Source: an uncultured Campylobacter sp. (GTDB lineage Bacteria > Campylobacterota > Campylobacteria > Campylobacterales > Campylobacteraceae). Taken from it: a stretch of 38,579 bases of DNA. The stretch is from positions 1-38,579 of the forward strand of contig CAAHEJ010000035.1 of NCBI GenBank assembly GCA_900772495.1. Reading direction: 5' to 3'. Positions 15,282 through 23,569 of the stretch are shown here, piece by piece (position 1 is the stretch's first letter; every line of letters begins with the position of its first letter). Position numbers and translations under genes: made by a program. A model generated the notes under the pieces. It was not told where the DNA came from, searched no databases, and saw only the letters and a program-made list of their open reading frames with translations.

Positions 15282-16046
15282 ATGGAGTGGCATAGCACTT
15301 ATGCGGCGATTTATAGGGCAAAAAAAGATGAGTTAAAGCCTGTTGTTGAGCTTGATGAGGTGAGTTTGAGCGATTTGCTTGGCATTGAGAGTCAAAAAGA
15401 AGCCTTGCTTGCAAACACAAAGGGCTTTTTAGAGGGCAAGGGCTTTCATCACGCGCTTTTGTGGGGGGCGCGTGGCACGGGCAAATCAAGCCTTATCAAA
15501 GCTACTTTTAACGAATTTAAAGAGCAGAATTTAAGGCTGGTGCAAATTGACAAAGCCGATTTAAACGCCCTAAGCGAAATCATCGATGAGCTTCGCGAAC
15601 TTCCCTTTAAATTCATCATTTTTTGCGATGATTTGAGCTTTGAAAAGGGCGATGAGGCGTATAAATTTTTAAAGCCACTTTTGGAGGGCAGCATAGAAAA
15701 AACGCCCGCAAATATCGTTCTTTACGCCACTTCAAACCGCAGACATTTATTAGCCGAATTTGACAGGGACAATGATGGCGCAAATTTTGAAAATGGCGAA
15801 CTTCACCTTGGCGATGTCAAAGAAGAAAAGCTGAGTTTAAGCGACAGGTTTGGGCTTTGGATAAGTTTTTATGCTGAAAATTTGGAGCATTATTTGAAAA
15901 TCGTTGATTTTTATTTTAAGGATTTTCGCGGCAAAAAAGAGCTTTTGCACGACAAGGCAAAGGAATTTGCCCGCTTTCGCGCCAGCCACTCAGCCCGCAC
16001 CGCAAGGCAGTTTTATTTGAGTTTTAAAGACGAATTTAAGGTATAA
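15282..16046 (+). CDS. AAA ATPase, DUF815 type
   Basis: A 254-residue ATPase with Walker A GARGTGKSS (62-70), Walker B FIIFCDDLSFE (111-121) and a sensor motif ATSNRRHL, matching the DUF815 (COG2607) family of single-domain AAA proteins of unknown target. I choose ATG 15282, preceded by AAAAAGGGGGG, rather than the GTG at 15246. The stop is followed after 17 bases by the restriction-modification pseudogene. DUF815 proteins are usually chromosomal, so the boundary of the prophage may lie to the right of this gene. Confidence 0.85.
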   Translation: MEWHSTYAAIYRAKKDELKPVVELDEVSLSDLLGIESQKEALLANTKGFLEGKGFHHALLWGARGTGKSSLIKATFNEFKEQNLRLVQIDKADLNALSEIIDELRELPFKFIIFCDDLSFEKGDEAYKFLKPLLEGSIEKTPANIVLYATSNRRHLLAEFDRDNDGANFENGELHLGDVKEEKLSLSDRFGLWISFYAENLEHYLKIVDFYFKDFRGKKELLHDKAKEFARFRASHSARTARQFYLSFKDEFKV

Positions 16047-16063
16047 AATTTGAAAGGTTAAAA

Positions 16064-18142
16064 ATGGCTTATGATGAAAAATGGCGTGAAGCCGAACTTA
16101 TCGCAAAGGTAAAAAAGGATTTTTTTACACACGATGAATTTGACACTACCGAATACATAGGCAATATAGACTTTTGCGTGGTGTAAAAGCCAAATTTATT
16201 TATCAGCAAAAAACAAGCATTGTTTTGAGCGGAGGCAAAGCGTGGCAAAAGTGATAATATCAAAAGCCTTATCCAACTCATCTTAACCATAGGCAAAGAA
16301 AAAACGCACGAAAAGCATTTGCCACCTGAATTTATCGGCGCTTTTAATGTTAAGCAAATCGCTTTCGTGCCTTTTAACGAAATCGCTAGTGTTTTTAATC
16401 AAAATGATTTTAACTTTAATGTCCCACCAAGCGACCACGAAAGCAAGGAATTCAAGCAACTTCACAAAATGCTTAAAAAAGCATTAGAAAAACAAAGTCT
16501 AATTTTTGATTTTTTTGATGAAAATGATGAATTCAACACACTTTTGCAAAGATTTATTAAAAAATTACGAGTAAGGCACGGAAATGCCCTTAAAATAGGC
16601 ATTACTACAAATAACTTTTTTAAAGAACCTTATTTTGAATGGATAAAATTTGTAAAACCTACAATCAACGCTGATTTTGAAAAACCGCTTGAAAAAGATA
16701 TTTTTGCCCCAAGTCATAACGAATTTTATTTAGCGGATTTATTTGCTGATGAAAATTCAAACGAAACGCTAGAAAAAGCTGGTTTGCGTTTGATTTTGAA
16801 AAAAGACCATTATATTTTAAAAGTTGATGAAAGTGGCAAAAGAAATGTTACTTTTTATTTTAACGACAATGGCAAAGCCCATAAACTCTTTTGGGACGAC
16901 TATCAACGCCCACCATTAAAACAATATCAACAAAACATACTCAAACAGCGACATTTGCTCGCCCCAAAGGATAAAAAAGAGTATCAAGGCGCATTTTATA
17001 CACCTAGAATTTGGACTTTAAAGGCAAAAGAGTATTTAGAAAAGGCACTTGGTAAAGGCTTTGAAAAAAGATATATCATTTGGGATTGTGCCGCTGGCAC
17101 GGGCAATTTGCTTGAATTTTTTGATGAAAGCGCAAAAGCAAATATACACGCTTCAACCCTTGATGAAGCCGATGTTAAAATAATGCTACAAAGAGTAAAA
17201 AACGAAAAGCATTTTCCGCTTTTTGAAAGGTACATTTTTCAATTTGACTTTTTAAATGATGATTTCTCTAAATGTCCGCCAACTTTACAAGCCATTTTAA
17301 ATGACGAGAAAAAGCGCGAAAAGCTGATAATTTTTATCAATCCGCCTTATGCGGAGGCAGGAGATAGTAAAACACAAATGGGAACAGGCAAACACAAAGA
17401 CGGCGTGGCTTTGGGTAACAAAATTTATAAAAAATACAGCGAAAATTTAGGCAAGGCAAGTAATGAACTTTTTGCTCAATTTTTCATAAGAATTTACAAA
17501 GAAATTCCAAATTGTATTTTGGCAAGTTTTTCAAAACTCAAATACATAAATTCAACAAATTTTTCTAAATTTAGAGAGACTTTTCAAGCTAAATTTTTAA
17601 AAGGCTTTGTGTGTCCTGCAAATACATTTGATAATGTCAAAGGACAATTTCCTATCGGCTTTTTGATTTGGGACACAAAAATAAAATCAAATTTAAAAGA
17701 AATTCAAGTTGATATTTTTGAAAGTGATGGAGAATTTATGAGACAAAAAGGATTTTATCTTTTTGATAAAAATCAAGTGATTAACAAATGGATAAATTTA
17801 TATAAAAACGATAATGGCGAAAATATAGGCTGGTTTGATGGCATAAATGGCAACGATTTTCAACACAACAACATAGTTTATATTGTCAATAAAAAAGAAC
17901 AGGTTGTAAATCCAAGAGGGTTGTGGATAAATGCAAGCAATCTCATCGCAACAAGCATTTATTTCGCCGTTCGCCACGCCATTGAAGCTTCGTGGCTTAA
18001 CGATAGAGACCAGTTTCTTTACCCAAATGACAAATGGCAAGATGATGACGAGTTTCAAAACGACTGCCTAGCCTTTACCCTTTTTCACGGACAAAACCGC
18101 ATTTCTTGTCATACTGAGCGTAGTATTTTTTCTTTCTGCTAA
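16064..18142 (+). pseudogene. broken type IIG (Eco57I-like) restriction-methyltransferase
   Basis: Reading one frame from ATG 16064 (AAAGG upstream) gives a protein with two internal stops: TAA at 16184 (after IDFCVV) and TGA at 16226 (in ALF-stop-AEAKRGKSD, where Trp is expected). Beyond the stops come the AEAK nuclease element, methyltransferase motif I DCAAGTGN (17084-17107) and motif IV NPPY (17339-17350), the adenine-N6 class. The gene ends at FHGQNRIS and then reads HTERSIFSFC, the translation of the dispersed repeat, so the target-recognition end is lost. The longest intact piece (from about 16319) lacks the nuclease start. An inactive remnant is the best reading. Confidence 0.85.
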
Positions 18143-18164
18143 AAAACTCATTTTCTTTCTAGCT

Positions 18165-18207
18165 CGTGGGATTTTTCGCCGACAAGGCGGGGGGCGAAAG
18201 ACCCACG
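18165..18207 (+). terminator. hairpin followed by T-rich tail
   Basis: CGTGGG-ATTTTTCGCC (18165-18180) pairs with GGCGAAAG-ACCCACG (18193-18207), with one small bulge and a G-rich loop, and a T8 run follows within ten bases. It lies shortly after the broken restriction gene and before the GC-rich region, so it would isolate the latter. Confidence 0.5.
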
Positions 18208-18269
18208 AAAAGATTTTTTTTGTGCCTTTTTTGTGCCTTTTCTTTCAAAAATCCTATTTTTTCATTGTT

Positions 18270-18850
18270 TTAACGCTCCGCAAAGCGTTTGCGCTCTACT
18301 TTAAAGCGTGTTAGAGCGGTTTCGCGCTTGTGTGGTGCTGATTATGTCGGGTAAGCTAGCCTTGTGAAGTAGTCGTGCGGGATTTTGTCCTGCGCGGATA
18401 TGCTTTTCGTGCTGTTTTTTGCTTGTGCGGGAAATGGGCGTGGCGTGTCGGTAAGTGTGAAACGCAAGGCATAATCAGCGGCTGTTAAAATTTTTATTAT
18501 GTAAAAGCTGGGCTGTGCGTTTCGCCTTTCGTTAGCGTGTTGCATTACGCGCAACTCTTAAAGAGTGAGCGGGGTGAGATTTTGCGGGGACACGATTTTC
18601 GTGGCACAGGATTGAGAGGGAAGCTTTTACGGCTGCGTGGTGGCGAAACTCGCGCCTTGATGGCGTGGAGCGTGGCTCAGCGGATTGTCTTGTGCTGCGG
18701 AGGCTTTTGTAAGGTAAGCCCTTGTAAGTCGCAGTTAAACGGGAATGCACCAACGGCAAGGCTTTGTTAAGGCAAAGTATCCAAAGGCAAGCCACTCACG
18801 CAGCTAAATGCAAGCGGTGCTTGCCGTGTGGCGAGCTAACAAAACGGGCA
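18270..18850 (+). ncRNA. candidate large structured RNA or leader
   Basis: About 580 bp without a credible gene, counted by eye at near 50% G+C against roughly a third in neighbouring genes, with a strong excess of G over C on this strand (about 2:1 in several lines). Stems seen: CGCTCTA/TAGAGCG (18292-18318); GCTGATTATG/CATAATCAGC, a perfect ten-pair long-range stem (18337-18346 with 18470-18479) enclosing hairpin 18375-18395; CACG-ATTTT-CGTG (18591-18603); nested CTGCG/CGCAG and GGCTT/AAGCC (18695-18734); GCCAC/GTGGC (18791-18832) enclosing GCAAGC/GCTTGC (18810-18824). It lies just upstream of the early operon. Large phage RNAs such as GOLLD and ROOL are a thematic parallel; no homology is claimed. 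Confidence 0.5.
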
Positions 18851-18874
18851 AAAGCCCTAAAAAAAGGATAAAAG

Positions 18875-20125
18875 ATGAAAGTAAAAATTCAGCAAGTGTT
18901 ACCGCAAGGCTTTGACAACATTGAGCCGCATTCGTGGGAATGTGAGCTTTACAAAGAGGACAAAAACGGGCAAATTCTAGTGCCGATTGACGCCAGCAAC
19001 TGCCGCGAAAAAGACATTAAGGATGTGAAAATCGGCGATTTTGTGGCTGTTCGGCTTGATGAAAAAAGCGGTAAAACAGGCACTATCGCAGGGCAAATCG
19101 TTGAATTTGTCGATGAAAAAGGCGAAAAATTGCTAGACACGGCGCAAGATAATGAACTCATCAAAGATGAAAAATTATTGCTAGATATGTCTTTACAAGC
19201 TTATATGTGTGGTGATTTTAAGCGTGTTGAAGCTTTGAGAAATGCTTTTTTTAATTTGCGCAAAGGCAAGCGAAAAAACAACGAGCTTGAAAATAATAAA
19301 AAGATAGCAGAGAAGCAAGGTGCGGATTTTTGCGCGGAGCGAAAAGCATTTTTAGAGCGAAAAAAACAAAAAGCAAACAATGCGGGCGAAAATGATAAGG
19401 ATAAAAACGCCGAGCAGTTTGACAAAGAGGCTTTAAATGCTTTTGTAAATAGCGAGGGCGAGACGATAATCCAAGCGAAAAATGATGAGCTTATCGCCGA
19501 ACTTGAAAGCGAAATTTCGCGCTTAAAAGACGAGCTTTCAAAGACAAAGCAAGAAGTCGATGCGAAGGTATGGCAAGGGCAAAGAAATTTAAGCCTTGCT
19601 TTTAACGAAGCTATGGGCGAAAGAGTAAAACTTAAAAAGGAAAACACCTCTTTAAAAGAAAAAGTGGCGTTGCTAAAAAAGAAAAAAGCCTCTAAAAAAA
19701 GGCGAAAAATCGCAAAAAATGCACTGCTTGACATTTTGTGGGCGAAAGAGCAACAGCACATAAATTACAGGCATACAAAGGCATTTTATGCCGATAAAAA
19801 GCGGCTTTTGAGATGGGCGGTTTTGGACTTTGTCGGTCATCGCAAACTCTTTAAAAAACTCCGCATTGTCGATTTAATCATCACGCGGATAAATAAAAAG
19901 AAGTTTTTAATGCGGTTTAACGAGGACGAGTTTCAAAGAAACACGGAAACTATCGCAACTTTGTTAAAACTCAACTTGCCTTTTATCATCGTGTCGGGGG
20001 CGACCACTGATGAGCCAGAAGTGGCAATGTGTGAAGGCAAAAAACAAATTTTCATTAGCGAGAAATTCATAGAGCTTGCAAATGAGCTTAAAGAGAGATT
20101 AAAAGGTGTGAGCGATGATAATTAG
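18875..20125 (+). CDS. phage protein with central coiled coil, unknown function
   Basis: First gene of the early operon, ATG 18875 after AAAAAAGGATAAAAG. The 416-residue protein has a compact N-terminal part (1-110, several IGDFVAVRLD-type beta strands), a long charged coiled coil (about 115-285, rich in Lys, Glu and Asn, including KKKKASKKRRK) and a basic C-terminal domain (290-416) with a hydrophobic strand LPFIIVSGATTDE. No known motif was recognised. The lysine-rich stretch suggests nucleic-acid contact. Its stop overlaps the next gene by 11 bp. Confidence 0.8.
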   Translation: MKVKIQQVLPQGFDNIEPHSWECELYKEDKNGQILVPIDASNCREKDIKDVKIGDFVAVRLDEKSGKTGTIAGQIVEFVDEKGEKLLDTAQDNELIKDEKLLLDMSLQAYMCGDFKRVEALRNAFFNLRKGKRKNNELENNKKIAEKQGADFCAERKAFLERKKQKANNAGENDKDKNAEQFDKEALNAFVNSEGETIIQAKNDELIAELESEISRLKDELSKTKQEVDAKVWQGQRNLSLAFNEAMGERVKLKKENTSLKEKVALLKKKKASKKRRKIAKNALLDILWAKEQQHINYRHTKAFYADKKRLLRWAVLDFVGHRKLFKKLRIVDLIITRINKKKFLMRFNEDEFQRNTETIATLLKLNLPFIIVSGATTDEPEVAMCEGKKQIFISEKFIELANELKERLKGVSDDN

Positions 20126-20345
20126 CGGTTTGCAAATACGGGATTTTAACAATAAAGTTTTAATAGGCGAACTAAAAAATGCAGGTGAGCCTAATTCGCG
20201 TGAGATGATAGAAGCGGCGTGGGAAGTGTCAAAGGCTTGCAAGGACAAAATGAGTGCCTTAAATGCGCCTTTTGATTTTTTCTTAAAAGAGTGCGTAAAA
20301 AGCGATTTAGCGCAAAAAGGGGGAAATGATGAAAGAAATGCTTAA
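20115..20345 (+). CDS. hypothetical phage protein, 76 aa
   Basis: Starts at ATG 20115 inside the end of the upstream gene and overlaps the next gene by 20 bp. The small soluble protein begins MIISGLQIRDFNNKVLIGEL and has a helical C-terminal half with FDFFLKECVKS. Function unknown. The overlaps on both sides indicate coupled translation in the early operon. Confidence 0.65.
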   Translation: MIISGLQIRDFNNKVLIGELKNAGEPNSREMIEAAWEVSKACKDKMSALNAPFDFFLKECVKSDLAQKGGNDERNA

Positions 20346-20586
20346 AAAATGGGTGCAAGTAAAGCCTATATTATGGCTCTATAAAACAAAAGATGGGGAA
20401 TTTTATGCCTTTATGGCAAAAAGTCATTTTAACAAGCGGCACGATAAAAATTTTGATTTGCACGACAAGCTAATATTAAAAGCTTGTATTTATCTGCTGA
20501 AATGTATAAAAAAGGGTGTGAAACCTGAATATACGCTTGACGAAATGGTAAGCAATGGCTTGAAAAAAAAGGGCGAAAAATGTTAA
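20326..20586 (+). CDS. hypothetical phage protein, 86 aa
   Basis: Two adjacent ATGs (20326, 20329) follow AAAAAGGGGG. The protein is basic (many Lys) with WVQVKPILWLYKTKDGEFYAF near the N-terminus and a Cys/Lys-rich helix KACIYLLKCIKKGVK. No family is recognised. It overlaps the tiny membrane gene at 20580 by 7 bp. Confidence 0.65.
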   Translation: MMKEMLKKWVQVKPILWLYKTKDGEFYAFMAKSHFNKRHDKNFDLHDKLILKACIYLLKCIKKGVKPEYTLDEMVSNGLKKKGEKC

Positions 20587-20672
20587 GCGGTTTTGTGTTT
20601 TTTGCTTTGGGGGCATTGTGGGGCGTGGCTGTGGCTGGGCTTTTGTGGCAAAAGTTTGGAAAAGGGGTGTGA
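20580..20672 (+). CDS. 30-residue single-helix membrane peptide
   Basis: A short reading frame, MLSGFVFFALGALWGVAVAG followed by LLWQKFGKGV, forming one hydrophobic helix with a basic end. Its ATG overlaps the upstream gene and its TGA lies one base before the next ATG, the packing of a real operon member. GGGCG lies just upstream. Function unknown; such peptides may act in membrane or host interference. Confidence 0.45.
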   Translation: MLSGFVFFALGALWGVAVAGLLWQKFGKGV

Positions 20673-20673
20673 G

Positions 20674-20943
20674 ATGAAAATCAAAAACGCTTTTTTAGCC
20701 TTTTTTTTGGCGTTGTATTTTTATGTGAAAGGACGATATTTTCGCTATTTGATGATGAGTAAGTGCTTTTTTGGGATAAATTTTAAATTTTGGTTTAACC
20801 CAAACAAAAACATTTTTCAGTTTATAGTCATCAAAGGCTGGGGGAAAATTCACGGCGCGGAAGTTGAATTTAGCTTTTTAAATCTTTACAAAAATTTAAA
20901 AAGCCTTTTAAACGGCATTTGTGGGGGCAAAAATGAAAAGTGA
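20674..20943 (+). CDS. hypothetical membrane-anchored phage protein, 89 aa
   Basis: I place the start at ATG 20674, which follows AAAAGGGG, instead of an upstream GTG-like extension through the tiny gene. The protein has one N-terminal hydrophobic segment (NAFLAFFLALYFYVKG) and an aromatic-rich soluble part (FKFWFNPNKNIFQFIVIKGW). No family recognised. The stop overlaps the following gene by 11 bp. Confidence 0.6.
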   Translation: MKIKNAFLAFFLALYFYVKGRYFRYLMMSKCFFGINFKFWFNPNKNIFQFIVIKGWGKIHGAEVEFSFLNLYKNLKSLLNGICGGKNEK

Positions 20944-21166
20944 AAAAGAAATTCGGCAAATGCAAAAAAGAGTAGAAAAAGACTTAAAATACACTATCAA
21001 ACTTTTAGCGAGCATTTTAAGAGACAGGCGCCAAAGCGTGGATAAAAAAGTAGAAATTATGGAAACGCTCGGCAAGTTGATAAAGTCTTATTACAACAAG
21101 ATGAGTATTTTAAATTTTATTTTAGACGATGAAAAACACCAAAACAAAGGACAAAAAGATGAATAA
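20933..21166 (+). CDS. hypothetical helical phage protein, 77 aa
   Basis: Start at ATG 20933 after GTGGGGGC, inside the previous gene end. The protein is almost entirely helical and charged (KSEKEIRQMQKRVEKDL, then TIKLLASILRDRRQS), compatible with a small DNA-binding or dimerising protein. No known motif. Its 3' end overlaps the integrase start region. Confidence 0.6.
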   Translation: MKSEKEIRQMQKRVEKDLKYTIKLLASILRDRRQSVDKKVEIMETLGKLIKSYYNKMSILNFILDDEKHQNKGQKDE

Positions 21167-21794
21167 ACGAATTTTCACAAGAGGCGGCAGGCTTTATTTG
21201 GACTGCCAAGAAAACGGCACGCGCAAACGCGTGGCGACAGGCTTAAAGGACGGCAAAACGGCGCGAGACTTTGCTAAAAAGCACTTTGCTTTGTTTTTTA
21301 AGGACAAAGCGCAGGCTTTGCAAAAATGGGACGAGTTTGCCAACAAGGCATTTGACAAGGCGCAGATGAGTAAGAGCGATTTTGCGCTTTCAAAACTAGC
21401 TAAAAAGGGCGATGAGCGATTTTTTATCGCCCATATTTTAGACAAGCTACAAGCTGAAAAAAGTTTTTTGAAAGTTCGCACGCAGCAAAATTTCAAAAGC
21501 GACAAAAAATCTATTTTGGAGTTTTGCGAGCAAAATGCGCTTTTTGATATTAGGCATTTTTCGCGCGAGCATTGTGTGGGCTTTACTCAGTTTTTGCGAG
21601 AGAAAGATTTAGGTAAAGAGAGCATTTTAGGCAGGCTCAAAACGCTGGGGCAGTGCTTGAAATTTGCCCTTGCAAGCGGTTTAATTGACAAAAATCCTTA
21701 TTTTGTGCCAAAGATGAGCGATTTTGCGCCAAAAGAGCAAATCGAGCCTTTTAACCTTGATGAAGCGCAAATGCTGATAAAAGCGGCGAGCTAA
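21159..21794 (+). pseudogene. tyrosine integrase, N-terminal part before frameshift
   Basis: Start ATG 21159 after AAAGGACAAAAAG. The segment gives the arm/core-binding half of a phage tyrosine recombinase: a short beta-rich start (RGGRLYLDCQENGTRKRV), a helical core-binding domain and the linker EPFNLDEAQMLIKAAS, then stops at TAA 21792. The catalytic half continues in the -1 frame (next entry). If the shift is a real mutation the integrase is dead and the prophage cannot excise by itself; a sequencing error is the alternative. Confidence 0.8.
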
Positions 21795-22312
21795 AAAGCT
21801 ATTTAATCATCGCTTTTTTCACAGGCGCAAGGACGGGCGAAATTTTGGGCTTGAAATTTAGCGACATTGATTTTGCTAAAAACGAAATTTGCATTTTGCG
21901 GACAAAACATTCAAGCGGTAAGGTTGAAAGCACGCCAAAAACAAACAAGGCGCGTGTGATTGATATGCTTGCGCCCGTGAAATGCGAGCTTTTAGCGATG
22001 AAAAGGGACGGAGAATTCGTCTTTAACATAAAAAGCGACAAATTACACAAGGACTTTTACGAGCTTTGTGAGCGCGTGGGCGCAAGAGTGCAAAGGCTCT
22101 ACAATACAAGGCACAGCTTTGCGAGCATTATGCTTTCGCGTGGGGAAGAGCCTGCGTGGGTAGGGCTTAAAATGTTAGGACACGCCACGCTTTCAACAAC
22201 TTTTAAATACTACGCCAAGTATTTGCCAAGAAGCGTGCAAATGCGGGCTAGCTTTGTAAATGAGCTTGATTTGGGGGTAGATGAGCCAAATTTGTTTGAG
22301 AATTTAGCGTAA
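21791..22312 (+). pseudogene. tyrosine integrase, catalytic half in shifted frame
   Basis: In the -1 frame the sequence runs on as LKSYLIIAFFTGARTGEILG, with catalytic Arg in TGARTGEI, then the YNTRHSFAS box (Arg, His) and GHATLSTTFKYYAKYL with the tyrosine nucleophile in KYYAKY. All main catalytic positions are present. There is no good independent start, so this is the other piece of the gene above. A one-base loss near 21791 (AGC-TTA to AGC-TA) would explain the break and restore SLKSYLIIAFF. Confidence 0.85.
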
Positions 22313-22416
22313 AAACACGGGGCGGTCGGGGCGCGTAACGCGCTAGGGTAATTGAGTAGGGTTTGAAACAAAAAAGGGCGCGGCGAAAGTCGCAAGCTAC
22401 AAAAAAAGGAGAGAAA

Positions 22417-22707
22417 ATGAAAAGTTTAGGCTACGAATTCGCAAGAATTCGCACAAGGGGCGTGGGTTTAGGACACGCTCAAAGGTTTGAAGCCTTGAAA
22501 AGCGGCTTTAAGGCGCATTTTGAAAATGTGTGCTTTGTAAAAAAGGGCTTGCAAGGTGGGCGTGTAGGGCTGCACTTGATGAGCGCGGATTTTAAGGATA
22601 AATCGTTTGTCTCAAATGAGCGCGTTTTGAGTGTGGAAATTTTAGCGCGAGACTTGAAAGAGTTAAGCGAGTGTGTAAGTAAAACTTACGCGCTGAAAGG
22701 GGCGTGA
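22417..22707 (+). CDS. hypothetical phage protein, 96 aa
   Basis: The ATG at 22417 has an excellent AAAGGAGAG, so the longer form from 22363 is rejected. The protein is basic, with repeated KSGFKAHFEN and VGLHLMSADFKD segments. No family recognised. The gap 22313-22416 contains the palindrome GCGCG-TAA-CGCGC (22331-22343) in GC-rich sequence just after the integrase, possibly part of an attachment or regulatory site. Confidence 0.6.
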   Translation: MKSLGYEFARIRTRGVGLGHAQRFEALKSGFKAHFENVCFVKKGLQGGRVGLHLMSADFKDKSFVSNERVLSVEILARDLKELSECVSKTYALKGA

Positions 22708-22708
22708 A

Positions 22709-23032
22709 ATGGTAAGGCTGGTTGATAAATGCGACTTAACAAAAATCGACTTAAAAATGGACACAAGCGGGGCTTATTTTGAGTGTGGCTACTGCAAAAA
22801 TCTTTTTTGCGTGGGTAATGCGGACGAATTTGACGGCAGCGTGAGAGAGTATATCGAAAACAAACTTATCGCCGATGAGATAGACGAAAAAGGCGAGTTG
22901 GAAACGGCTCTTTTTTGCACCTGCCCGATTTGCTTTAAAAAATGCAAGGTGGATTTAAACCTTAAACTTGTGGGTGTAAAGCAAACTATGCTTTTTAAAA
23001 GCAAGGTTGTAAAACGCTATAAATTTATGTGA
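22709..23032 (+). CDS. zinc-binding phage protein, 107 aa
   Basis: Start one base after the previous stop, with AAAGGGG upstream. It carries CGYCKNLFC near residue 26 and CTCPICFKKC near residue 70, i.e. two cysteine clusters able to hold zinc. The middle is acidic (EIDEKGELE). Likely a small nucleic-acid or protein binding factor; no closer identity. Confidence 0.65.
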   Translation: MVRLVDKCDLTKIDLKMDTSGAYFECGYCKNLFCVGNADEFDGSVREYIENKLIADEIDEKGELETALFCTCPICFKKCKVDLNLKLVGVKQTMLFKSKVVKRYKFM

Positions 23033-23043
23033 AAGGGGTGGCG

Positions 23044-23241
23044 ATGAAGTTTATCTTTTCAGTAATTTGCGCCCATTGTGGTGCTTTAAATGAGGTTAAT
23101 TTTGATAAATTACTTATCAAAAAAAATTATATACACGAAAGCTATGTAAATGACGACCTTGAATATCGTTGCAAAATTTGCGAAAAATACAATGAGCTTG
23201 AAATAAGTATTGAAAGCGTGAAAGGGGGCGGAGATGATTAA
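23044..23241 (+). CDS. zinc-ribbon phage protein, 65 aa
   Basis: ATG 23044 follows AAAGGGG, preferred over an in-frame GTG at 23029. The protein has CAHC (residue 9-12) and CKIC (about 43-46) pairs flanking a short basic region, a treble-clef or ribbon layout. It overlaps the start of the replication gene by 8 bp. Function unknown. Confidence 0.6.
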   Translation: MKFIFSVICAHCGALNEVNFDKLLIKKNYIHESYVNDDLEYRCKICEKYNELEISIESVKGGGDD

Positions 23242-23569
23242 ACACGGGAATTTAAAACAAAATATCTTTGCTGCGCTTGAAATTATCGACACTTTAAAGG
23301 GCGTGAGCGTGGGGGCGCGACTTTTAGCGGCGAGTGTTTTGCGAAAACACGAAAGCTGGAAAATTAGCTGGTCGTGGTTTGCAAATCAAATGGGCGTTGA
23401 TAGAAAGACGATTTTTAATTGGCGAAATGAGCTTGAAAAATCGGGCGTGTGGCGTGTAGAAAATAATAGAGATGGCGCAAAGGAATGCACTATTATTTTT
23501 TTCTCAAAATGGGGAATTTTCTCAAAATGGGGAATTTTCTCAAAATGGGGAAAATTTACACACAATTAA
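23234..23569 (+). CDS. replication initiator, N-terminal winged-helix part
   Basis: ATG 23234 follows GGGGCGGAG. Residues 1-85 form a winged-helix domain (LKGVSVGARLLAASVL, then WSWFANQMGVDRKTIFNWRNELEKSG) typical of phage O-type replication proteins. After a T7 run (23496-23502) this frame reads three FSKWGI repeats and stops. The next frame instead reads SQNGEF repeats and runs on for a further 370 residues, so the natural product is probably a fusion of about 470 residues with six T bases in the run. Confidence 0.65.
   Translation: MIKHGNLKQNIFAALEIIDTLKGVSVGARLLAASVLRKHESWKISWSWFANQMGVDRKTIFNWRNELEKSGVWRVENNRDGAKECTIIFFSKWGIFSKWGIFSKWGKFTHN

Noticed and set aside
18532..18795. 87-codon minus-strand frame (and a 77-codon plus-strand frame) in the GC-rich region
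   Set aside because: No ribosome site, odd Arg/Ser/Leu composition and overlap with the predicted stems; these look like chance frames in GC-rich structured sequence.
18270..18850. tmRNA, RNase P RNA or a group II intron
   Set aside because: I see no tmRNA acceptor ends or tag frame, no conserved RNase P core motif, and no intron domain V or reverse transcriptase.
21780..21800. Programmed -1 frameshift in the integrase
   Set aside because: The A-run comes after the stop codon and no X-XXY-YYZ slippery site precedes it.
23501..23550. CRISPR array
   Set aside because: Contiguous 18-bp tandem repeats without spacers, inside a coding region; no Cas genes in the window.
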